A stretch of 64,000 nucleotides of DNA. Source: Cecembia rubra (GTDB lineage Bacteria; Bacteroidota; Bacteroidia; Cytophagales; Cyclobacteriaceae). This document shows, in pieces, positions 54,511 to 61,899 of this stretch (position 1 is its first letter; each line of letters starts with the position of its first letter). Below the pieces are notes generated by a model. The model worked only from the letters and a program-made list of their open reading frames with translations. It was not told the DNA's origin and did no database searches. The translations under genes were made by a program, and so were the position numbers. The DNA is taken from assembly GCF_003014575.1 (NCBI RefSeq), contig NZ_PYGF01000012.1, positions 1-64,000 on the forward strand. Direction: 5' to 3'.

Positions 54511-55407
54511 ATGCAACCTTTACATTTTAAAGTTCCGAGACTTAAGGATGAAACAATCCGGGTGGAATGTTGGGAATTGGATAATTTTTTTGAACCTATA
54601 CACTACCATGAAGAATTTCAAATCACATTAATTCAAGAGGGTGATGGATCACTTTTTGTTGCTGAGAGTATTGTTGATTTTAAAAAAGATGATGTTTATC
54701 TATTCGGTAAAAATTTACCACATGTATTCAGGAATAATGAATACTTTCTTCAAAATGGTATTAATAAAAGAGCAAAAGCAATTTCTGTATTTTTCAATCA
54801 AGATGTTTTAAAAAGCTCATTGAGTGATATCCCTGAATCCTATAATCTTCAAAAGTTATTAGATTATTCAGTTTATGGAATTAAAGTTTCAGAATCAAGA
54901 AAAACACTTATTTGTGAAAAACTTAAAGAACTGACAAAGAAAAATGCTTTCGAAAAGTATTTAGGTTTATTGGATATACTTGAATGTGTTTCAAGTGATA
55001 CTAAATTGAATTTCATTTCTTCCTTGGGGGTACCAATCAAATCAGTTCAGGAAAATTTACCCAAAATAAATTTAGTTTTTGATTATGTGAGAAACAATTA
55101 CACCGAAAAAATCACCTTAGAACAAATTGCTGAAATGGTTAACATGTCTCCAACTGCCTTTTGTAGGTACTTTAAATACAAAAGCCAAAAGACATTTTCA
55201 CGCTTTTTGATTGAAGTTAGGATAGCAAATGCATGTAGGCTTATGTTGCAGAATGACTTTAACACCGCTGAATCTTGTTATAATTCTGGATACAACAATT
55301 TATCCAATTTTCACAAGCATTTTAAAAGTATTACAGGAATGACCCCTTTGGAATTCAAAAGCAAAATTTTAAATAAGGAAATTAAGCATTTGGAGAAAAT
55401 GGTTTAG
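54511..55407 (+). CDS. AraC-family transcriptional regulator
   Basis: A 298-residue regulator with an N-terminal cupin-like sensor (YHEEFQITLIQEGDGSLFVAESI; DVYLFGKNLPHVFRN) and a C-terminal double helix-turn-helix (ITLEQIAEMVNMSPTAFCRYFKYKSQKTFSRFLIEVRIANACRLML ... CYNSGYNNLSNFHKHFKSITGMTPLEFK). I start at ATG 54511 rather than the TTG 30 bp earlier. It is divergent from the serine dehydratase gene and upstream of the DapA-family and Xaa-Pro peptidase genes, which it may control. The effector is unknown. Its DNA is AT-rich. Confidence 0.92.
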   Translation: MQPLHFKVPRLKDETIRVECWELDNFFEPIHYHEEFQITLIQEGDGSLFVAESIVDFKKDDVYLFGKNLPHVFRNNEYFLQNGINKRAKAISVFFNQDVLKSSLSDIPESYNLQKLLDYSVYGIKVSESRKTLICEKLKELTKKNAFEKYLGLLDILECVSSDTKLNFISSLGVPIKSVQENLPKINLVFDYVRNNYTEKITLEQIAEMVNMSPTAFCRYFKYKSQKTFSRFLIEVRIANACRLMLQNDFNTAESCYNSGYNNLSNFHKHFKSITGMTPLEFKSKILNKEIKHLEKMV

Positions 55408-55634
55408 CGGTTTAATCCCAACCAGGTGTTGAAAAAAGACACTTTTAATAAAACTTTCCACAAACATTTTTTTCATAGGGTTAAAATATCATATCATTTA
55501 GCTAAAATGATTTAGTAGAATTTGTTTTTGCGCATAATACCTTTATACTTTATTATATGATTTCTTAGAAAGGATAAGAGGAGGTTTGTTTAAATGGAAT
55601 TTAAAATTTGACTCGATTATTTTAAAAAGAAGAA

Positions 55635-56109
55635 ATGAGGTATACTGCTTCTGTTTTTTTTATGTGCTTTAATGGGAATTTATTTTCTCCAACAGCACAG
55701 ACTTTGAAGGAAATTTATAAGAATGGTGTGTTCAGCCTGAATCGATTTGGACCAATCCGATGGATGAAATATACAAAAGGATATTCTGGTATTGAAAAAA
55801 GCAATAATCTTAAAGAAGGTATTATAGTCAGGGATGATACGCTTTCAGTAGGTATATTAATATTAATTTTTGCTGAGGTATTTATTCGATTTTGGAAAAA
55901 CAAACCTTTGACTGTGGCAGATTATAATTGGACTGAAAATTACAACAAACAATTTTCAGTGATGTCCCATCTTATGCTTTCCTATGGAGTTAATGAATTA
56001 GAAATAACTTAGCTTCATTTCAATGGGACGATGAAAACCTATTTGTTAAGAAGTTTACTGCCCAACTTAAAATAGATGCTTACGGTATAAAACAAAAAAT
56101 GAATTATTG
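55635..56109 (+). pseudogene. Decayed N-terminal remnant of a dipeptidyl peptidase IV (S9B) gene
   Basis: A 125-codon open stretch (55635-56012) carries TLKEIYKNGVFSLNRFGPIRWMKYTKGYSGIEKS, which matches the family's opening T-L-E-D-I-Y-x-x-G-x-F-S ... R-W-x-x-D-G-x-x-Y-x-x-L-E. Later, FWKNKPLTVADYNWTENYNKQ resembles the next propeller blade (P-L-x-V-x-D-Y-x-W-S-E-D). Between and after these the reading is scrambled, and the expected remaining ~600 residues, including the catalytic Ser, are absent; the frame dies by 56109. A secreted intact enzyme would cut X-Pro dipeptides from peptides, which fits the neighbouring prolyl peptidases. The identification is from motif memory, not alignment. Confidence 0.7.
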
Positions 56110-56143
56110 AATAACCCAGTATTTAAAACCAAAAGGAAAAGTT

Positions 56144-57061
56144 ATGATTAATTGGAATGGAGTTTTCCCAGCTATAACCACAAAATTTACATCTGATGAT
56201 CAGCTCGATATAAAGACCTTTCAATCTAATATCCAAATCCAAATGCAGGCAGGCGTGCATGGTATTATTTTAGGAGGAAGTCTAGGTGAGGCAAGTACTT
56301 TGAAAAGCTCCGAAAAAGAATCATTGGTAAAGGCTACATTGGAAGTGGTAGGAGATAGAATTCCTGTTGTTATGACTATTGCTGAGCAATCTACCAAAGA
56401 AGCTCTTGAGGCTGTTTCTGTTGCAAAAGATAGTGGTATTAAAGGATTTATGGTCCTTCCTCCTATGAGGTACAAAGCTGATGATAGAGAAACTGTTACT
56501 TTTTTTAAGAAAATTGCAAAATCGACAGATCTTCCTATCATGATTTATAATAATCCAATTGATTATAAGATTTTGGTTACTCTGGATATGTTTGGGGAAT
56601 TGGAAGAATTTAAAAATATCCAGGCAGTGAAGGAATCGACAAGGGATTTATCCCTGATAACCAAAATGATCAACCGGTTTGGTGAAAGATTTAAAATTCT
56701 TTGTGGAGTTGATCCTTTGGCATATGAAAGTTTGGCCTTGGGTGCAAATGGCTGGGTTGCTGGATTGGTTTGTGCATTTCCTTATGAAACAATCGCGATA
56801 TACGAATTGATGCAGCAAGGTAGGTATTTGGAGGCTTTGAAGATTTATCGATGGTTTTTTCCTCTATTAGAACTGGATATCCATCCGAAATTAGTACAAT
56901 ATATTAAATTAGCTGAAGCTGAAGTTGGCTTAGGAACGGAGTATGTCAGGGAACCTAGGTTGCAACTAACTGGAGAAGAAAGGGAAAATATATTGCAGAT
57001 AATCCAAGAGTCACTTTCCTCAAGACCAAGTTTGCCTAATTTGAATAAAATCCCCATATAA
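56144..57061 (+). CDS. DapA/N-acetylneuraminate-lyase-family protein, possibly hydroxyproline-pathway deaminase
   Basis: A 305-residue class I lyase/aldolase barrel: MINWNGVFPAITTKF, GIILGGSLGEASTL, MTIAEQSTKEALEAV, the Tyr of MIYNNPIDY and the Schiff-base lysine in NIQAVKESTRD. The second motif has GSLGEAS where DapA has G-T-T-G-E, so dihydrodipicolinate synthesis is unlikely. Similar Bacteroidota proteins often lie with 4-hydroxyproline genes, where this family acts as the pyrroline-4-hydroxy-2-carboxylate deaminase. The Xaa-Pro peptidase gene follows after 78 bp. Hydroxyproline epimerase and ketoglutarate semialdehyde dehydrogenase genes are not in the window, so the role is inference; keto-deoxy-sugar aldolase remains possible. 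Confidence 0.8.
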   Translation: MINWNGVFPAITTKFTSDDQLDIKTFQSNIQIQMQAGVHGIILGGSLGEASTLKSSEKESLVKATLEVVGDRIPVVMTIAEQSTKEALEAVSVAKDSGIKGFMVLPPMRYKADDRETVTFFKKIAKSTDLPIMIYNNPIDYKILVTLDMFGELEEFKNIQAVKESTRDLSLITKMINRFGERFKILCGVDPLAYESLALGANGWVAGLVCAFPYETIAIYELMQQGRYLEALKIYRWFFPLLELDIHPKLVQYIKLAEAEVGLGTEYVREPRLQLTGEERENILQIIQESLSSRPSLPNLNKIPI

Positions 57062-57139
57062 TTTCTTTTACTTTCAAAAGTAACGACGATAAAGTCTTTG
57101 GGAATTAGATTTTAATTTGCTAATATTTTAAAATAATCT

Positions 57140-58525
57140 ATGAAATTATTTTCCAAAGAATCTTATAAAGGACGAAGGGATCAATTAAAGAAAAAAATTG
57201 GCTCCGGAGTCTTATTGTTTTTAGGGAATGAAGAAAGCAGTATTAACTTCAAAGACAATTGGTATCCTTTTAGGCAAGACAGTACTTTTCTATACTTTTT
57301 CGGATTGGATTTGCCAGGACTCGCCGCCATCATCGATATTGATCAGAACTTAGAGATTATTTTCGGAGATAATTTAACAACTGAAGAATCAATTTGGCAA
57401 GGGGACCATACTCCTATTTTGGATTTGGCAAATGCTGTTGGAGTTGGAATAGCAAAATCAAAAAGGGAAATACCTTCTTACTTGGCTTCATTTAAGAATA
57501 GGGTAATCCATTGCCTTCCTCCTTACAGGCCTGAAAATAGACAGAAATTGGCTATTTGGATGGCGAAAAGTCTGATGGAAATTGATTCCTTAGTGTCAGA
57601 GGATTTTATAAAGGCTGTGGTATCATTAAGATCGATCAAGTCACAAGAGGAAATCCAGGAAATAACCAAGGCAGTGAGCGTCAGTGTTAGCATGCATAAA
57701 AAATTAATGCATGAAGCTAAAGCCGGAATGAGAGAATACGAACTTCTTGGATTGGTTACAGGAGAAGCGCTTTCCTTAGGGGGCAATGTGTCTTTTCCTC
57801 CTATAATCACTACCAATGGTCAAATTCTTCATAACCACAATTATTCCAATATTTTGATGGAAGGGAAAATGCTCTTGGGGGATTTTGGTGCGGAGTCAAA
57901 TATGCATTATGCGGGTGACATAACTCGGACTATTCCGATTGGGGCTAGATTTTCTGATAATCAAAGGGAAATATATCAAATTGTATATAATTCTTATAAA
58001 GAAGCAGTAGCAGTACTTAAACCCGGTATAAAGTTTAGGGATATTCATCTTCTTGCCTGTAAAAAACTGGCAGAGGGATTAAAGGATCTTGGTATCATGA
58101 AAGGAAATTTGGATGATGCAGTAAATCAGGGAGCCCATGCATTGTTTTTCCAATGCGGCCTTGGACACATGATGGGATTGGATGTCCATGATATGGAAGA
58201 TTTGGGAGAGGAATACGTTGGATATACTGATGAAATTAAAAAGAGTAAGCAATTTGGTCTGAAGTCACTTCGTTTGGGAAAAGAACTTGAAAAGGGATTT
58301 GTTATTACAATCGAACCCGGAATTTATTTTATCCCCCAACTTATTGAGAAGTGGAAGTCTGAATCTTTGCATAAAGATTATATTAATTATGAAAAAGTGG
58401 AGGATTATAAAGATTTTGGGGGGATTCGGGTGGAAGATGGTTATCTTATAACCGATAATGGTTCAAAGCTTTTAGGAGAACCTTTAGAAATAGAAATCAA
58501 AGATGTGGAGCAGCTTAGTAAATAA
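57140..58525 (+). CDS. Cytosolic Xaa-Pro aminopeptidase/dipeptidase (M24)
   Basis: A 461-residue M24 peptidase without signal peptide. An N-terminal AMP_N domain (YKGRRDQLKKKIGSGVLLFLGNEES ... FRQDSTFLYFFGLDLPG) is followed by the catalytic domain with all five ligands: LLGDFGAESNMHYAGDITRT (two Asp), GLGHMMGLDVHD (His), FVITIEPGIYF (Glu) and GGIRVEDGYL (Glu). It should split peptides before proline in the cytoplasm, feeding the amino-acid enzymes nearby. It is between the DapA-family gene and a TIM-barrel isomerase gene (26 bp gap downstream). Confidence 0.93.
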   Translation: MKLFSKESYKGRRDQLKKKIGSGVLLFLGNEESSINFKDNWYPFRQDSTFLYFFGLDLPGLAAIIDIDQNLEIIFGDNLTTEESIWQGDHTPILDLANAVGVGIAKSKREIPSYLASFKNRVIHCLPPYRPENRQKLAIWMAKSLMEIDSLVSEDFIKAVVSLRSIKSQEEIQEITKAVSVSVSMHKKLMHEAKAGMREYELLGLVTGEALSLGGNVSFPPIITTNGQILHNHNYSNILMEGKMLLGDFGAESNMHYAGDITRTIPIGARFSDNQREIYQIVYNSYKEAVAVLKPGIKFRDIHLLACKKLAEGLKDLGIMKGNLDDAVNQGAHALFFQCGLGHMMGLDVHDMEDLGEEYVGYTDEIKKSKQFGLKSLRLGKELEKGFVITIEPGIYFIPQLIEKWKSESLHKDYINYEKVEDYKDFGGIRVEDGYLITDNGSKLLGEPLEIEIKDVEQLSK

Positions 58526-58551
58526 AATTCAAGCCAATAAAAATTTAAACC

Positions 58552-59376
58552 ATGAAAAACCTACCATTCAAATTCGGTGCTGAGGTCTATACCTGGTACA
58601 TGAACAATAACGGCGAAACCTACAAAGATCAATTGGGACATATGATTGAGATTATTTCCAAGGCTGGGTTTACCGGGATTCAGCCCATTTTTACCTGGAT
58701 GGGAAAATTAAGTGATCCGGTTTTGCTAGAGGAGAAGTTGAAGGAACAGGGGATAGAACTGGCAGCTGTGGCCTTGGCTTTGGATTGGAACGGAACTGAA
58801 GAAACAGCTGAAGAGAAAAAAGTAGCTGACAATGCCATTGACCTGTTGAAGAGGTTTCCCGGCTCGGTACTTTGCACGGTTCAGATTCCTACAGGTCGCC
58901 ATGATTTGGTCCAAAGGAGAAAAAACCTCATCAATATCGTAAATACGGTTTCCCAAAGAGCAAAAGAAATCGGAGTTGAAAGCAGTTTTCATCCCAATTC
59001 ACCGCACACTTCCATTACCCGGACTGAGGAAGATTACAAAGTGATTTTGGAAGGACTAGATCATTCCGTGACCGGATGGTGCCCTGACGTTGGCCATATC
59101 ATCAATGGAGGTATGGACCCTTTGGCCAAAATGAAAGAATACCAATCCATCATCAACCATATTCATTATAAAGATTGGGATGGAAATCCTGAGTTTACCC
59201 TGATGGGCAATGGTAAAGTAGACTTTTTGGGTATTACCCAATGGCTCAAGGATATCGGATTTGGGGGTTGGATTATCTGTGAGGATGAAGGGGAGGAAGC
59301 CTTGGAAGATCCCGATTTCGTAACCCTTCATGATGGGAAATGGGTGAATGATGTTTTGGTAAAAGGGTTGAGGTAG
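58552..59376 (+). CDS. Sugar phosphate isomerase/epimerase-family TIM-barrel protein
   Basis: A 274-residue AP-endonuclease-2-fold barrel without signal peptide. Likely metal-site segments are IGVESSFHPNSPHTS (position of the first acidic/His ligand), GWCPDVGHIINGG (Asp, His), INHIHYKDWDG (His, Asp) and WIICEDEGEEALEDPDF (Glu), an arrangement closest to inosose dehydratase (IolE)-like members. It follows the Xaa-Pro peptidase by 26 bp and may be in its transcript, though its chemistry belongs with the sugar genes. Substrate unknown. Confidence 0.85.
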   Translation: MKNLPFKFGAEVYTWYMNNNGETYKDQLGHMIEIISKAGFTGIQPIFTWMGKLSDPVLLEEKLKEQGIELAAVALALDWNGTEETAEEKKVADNAIDLLKRFPGSVLCTVQIPTGRHDLVQRRKNLINIVNTVSQRAKEIGVESSFHPNSPHTSITRTEEDYKVILEGLDHSVTGWCPDVGHIINGGMDPLAKMKEYQSIINHIHYKDWDGNPEFTLMGNGKVDFLGITQWLKDIGFGGWIICEDEGEEALEDPDFVTLHDGKWVNDVLVKGLR

Positions 59377-59379
59377 AAG

Positions 59380-59505
59380 ATTGAAGCGAGAGATTAGAGC
59401 TAAGAAACAAGAAACAAGAAACAAGAATCAAGAAAGAAGATAGAAATCGAGAATCAAAAGATTACAGATAAGAGCCTAGGAACAAGAGTCAAGACTTGGA
59501 GAAAT
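59380..59505 (+). repeat. Long purine-rich low-complexity tract after a stop codon
   Basis: Starts just after the isomerase stop: GCGAGAGATTAGAGCTAAG, then AAACAAGAAACAAGAAACAAG, AATCAAGAAAGAAGATAGAA and further AAGAGTCAAGACTTGGAG. It is the longest of five such tracts in the window; purines lie on the coding strand. Confidence 0.75.
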
Positions 59506-59646
59506 TAGGAATTAAGAATGAAAAATGTCGTATTTGGAACCCCACCAAAGACAAAGGAAAGAATACCTATGTTCATCATTCAAAACCTCTGTATACCTCT
59601 TTCTTCATTATTTATACATCATTGTCAATTCTTAATTCTTTAAAAA

Positions 59647-60456
59647 ATGCCAACAATAAACTCAAACGGAACAAACATCTACTTTGAAGAAAGGGGTTCA
59701 GGAGAGCCTTTGCTATTGATAATGGGAATTACTGCACCAGGGGCAGTTTGGGAAAAGCATGTGGAAGATTGGGAAAAATCCTTCCGCTGTATTCTATTGG
59801 ACAACAGGGGTGTAGGAAAATCCGACAAACCTGCAGGTCCTTACACTTCCCTGCAAATGGCTGAAGACTGTATTGCAGTACTGGATCATTTGGGTCTGGA
59901 ATCGGTAAAAGTTGTAGGGGTATCGATGGGCAGCATTATCGCCCAACAACTAGCAGTCCACTTCCCCAAAAGGATCAAAGCCATGGTGCTGATGTGCCCT
60001 TGGGCACGTTGTGACAATACGGCTAAGGCCATATTCCAACATATGATGGACTGTAAGGCAAGGTTAAAACCAGAAGAATTCAGCGTTTATATTCAGTTAT
60101 TGATTTTTTCAAAAAGTTCCTGGGATAATGAGGAATTCCATACAGGGCTGATAGAGGACCGGAAAAAAGCAGCCATGGATCCTAATCCCCAACCTTTAAT
60201 CGGTCTGGAAGGGCAGGCTGCTGCCTGTATCAATCATGCTGTTTTGGAGCAACTGGAGTCTGTTACTTGTCCAGTTTTTGTGCTTGGAGGGGAGGAAGAT
60301 ATCTTTACTCCGGTTTGGATGACCAAAGAAGTAGCAGGTGCAATTCCAAATTCTAAATTACATATCTACCCAAAAAGCGGCCATGCGTTTCATTGGGAGA
60401 ATCTGGAGGATTTTAATGAGAGGGTGAGGGAATGGTTAAAAAATCCTAATGGATAA
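59647..60456 (+). CDS. Alpha/beta-fold hydrolase
   Basis: A 269-residue alpha/beta hydrolase. The catalytic triad can be placed: nucleophile Ser in KVVGVSMGSIIAQQLA, Asp in VFVLGGEEDIFTP and His in KSGHAFHWENLEDF; the oxyanion region is LLLIMGITAPGAVW and LLDNRGVGKSDKP. No signal peptide. Substrate cannot be stated; esters and lactones are common for this branch. Its last 11 bp overlap the end of the sulfatase gene on the other strand. Confidence 0.9.
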   Translation: MPTINSNGTNIYFEERGSGEPLLLIMGITAPGAVWEKHVEDWEKSFRCILLDNRGVGKSDKPAGPYTSLQMAEDCIAVLDHLGLESVKVVGVSMGSIIAQQLAVHFPKRIKAMVLMCPWARCDNTAKAIFQHMMDCKARLKPEEFSVYIQLLIFSKSSWDNEEFHTGLIEDRKKAAMDPNPQPLIGLEGQAAACINHAVLEQLESVTCPVFVLGGEEDIFTPVWMTKEVAGAIPNSKLHIYPKSGHAFHWENLEDFNERVREWLKNPNG

Positions 60457-61840
60457 TAGGGGACTGTTTTTTCAAATCCTTCACCCTTATCTCAAATTCC
60501 TTTTTTAATTCCAGCAATTGATTACGAAATGCAGGATTAAAGGCAAGGTTGTTTTTTTCCAATGGGTCTGATTCTAAATGATACAATTCCTCATGTTGGG
60601 GATCATTGATATAGCGGAAATATTTCCATTTTTCAGCCCTTAACCCTTCACTTGGAGGAATGATGTCCACCTGCCATAGGTGTTCGCAAATGAAATATTC
60701 CCGATTAAATTCAGGAAGGTTTTCTTTCAAAAAACCAGCTAAACTTAAGCCTTGCCATAGTTTCGGAATCTCAAGACCCGCCAGATCAAAAATTGTTGGG
60801 GCTATATCAATATTCAACACCATGTCTTTTACTTTTCTGCTTTGATTTGATCTTGGATCATGTATAATCAATGGAATCCGAAGGGAGTTGTCATACATCA
60901 ACCATTTCCCTGCCAACTGACGCTCTCCCAAAAAATAGCCGTTGTCACTGGTCAAAATGATGATGGTGTTCTGATCTTTCCCCTGATTTACCAACTCCTC
61001 CCTTATGAGTTTAATTTCCTGATCGATTTCTGAAATCATCCGGTAATACCCTTTCATGCTTCTTTGGTATTTTTCTTGGGTGTCAAATCTCCAATACCAC
61101 CGGGTTCGATTTTCACCTTCCCTTACATAGGAAGGTTGTGCTTCAAAATACTCCTGACTGGTTAAGGGAGCCTCAGGAAACAAAATTGATTCATATAAAG
61201 AATCGAATTCCCGATTCCAATAATATTGCTCTTCTGCCGGATCATGGGCATGAGGGGCACTAAAGCTTATGGAAAGCATGAATGGTTTATCCTCAGGAAC
61301 TTGTTGGATAAATTCAATGGCCTTATGGCCGGTATATCTGGTCAAATGGACGGTATCACTGCCAATTGTTTTATAAAAGTAACCACGCCTGTCTTTGTAG
61401 CGGTCCAACCTATCGTAATTTTCTCCAACCTCAAATAAGGATTCAAAACCTGAATAATTAATGCCAAATTTGCCAAAAAAACCAGTGTGATAGCCACTAC
61501 CTTTCATTAATTCAGGATAAGATTGATCGATAAATTGTTGCTTGATTTCTCCCTGCCCAAAAGTATACCCGTGCGTTCTTTCATAAGTTCCCGTTAAAAT
61601 GCTTGCCCTGCTGGCTGCACAGATGGGTGTGGTCACAAAAGCATTTTCAAAAAATATACCTTCTTTGGCCAATCTGTCCATTTCGGGTGTATGGATGAAT
61701 TCATTTCCTGCAAAACCCAAAGCATCCCACCTTTGATCATCCGTCAAAATAAAGATAATATTTGGCCTGTTTTCCTGAGAAAAACATTGAAATCCTAGGT
61801 GGAGGAATGCTAAAATGGATAATGAAATGAATTTTATCAT
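60446..61840 (-). CDS. Secreted type I sulfatase
   Basis: A 464-residue exported sulfatase (signal FISLSILAFLHLGFQCFSQ). Metal motif RPNIIFILTDDQRWDALG is followed by the formylglycine signature TTPICAASRASILTGTYERTHG (C-x-A-S-R), and later IIILTSDNGYFLGERQLAGKW and LRIPLIIHDPR. The Cys would be converted to formylglycine by a maturase not found in the window. It hydrolyses sulfate esters, most likely on glycans. It is 61 bp downstream of epimerase copy B on the same strand, forming a ThuA-epimerase-sulfatase series that copy A lacks. Confidence 0.93.
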   Translation of the reverse strand: MIKFISLSILAFLHLGFQCFSQENRPNIIFILTDDQRWDALGFAGNEFIHTPEMDRLAKEGIFFENAFVTTPICAASRASILTGTYERTHGYTFGQGEIKQQFIDQSYPELMKGSGYHTGFFGKFGINYSGFESLFEVGENYDRLDRYKDRRGYFYKTIGSDTVHLTRYTGHKAIEFIQQVPEDKPFMLSISFSAPHAHDPAEEQYYWNREFDSLYESILFPEAPLTSQEYFEAQPSYVREGENRTRWYWRFDTQEKYQRSMKGYYRMISEIDQEIKLIREELVNQGKDQNTIIILTSDNGYFLGERQLAGKWLMYDNSLRIPLIIHDPRSNQSRKVKDMVLNIDIAPTIFDLAGLEIPKLWQGLSLAGFLKENLPEFNREYFICEHLWQVDIIPPSEGLRAEKWKYFRYINDPQHEELYHLESDPLEKNNLAFNPAFRNQLLELKKEFEIRVKDLKKQSPIIH

Positions 61841-61899
61841 TTTTTGGGCAGGTGTTACTTTTGGATTTGTAGCATATGCGCGTTAAGGCAAATAATTCA

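Noticed and set aside
56144-57061. Annotation as dihydrodipicolinate synthase (lysine biosynthesis)
   Set aside because: The substrate-binding motif is GSLGEAS rather than the DapA-type motif, and no lysine-pathway gene is nearby.
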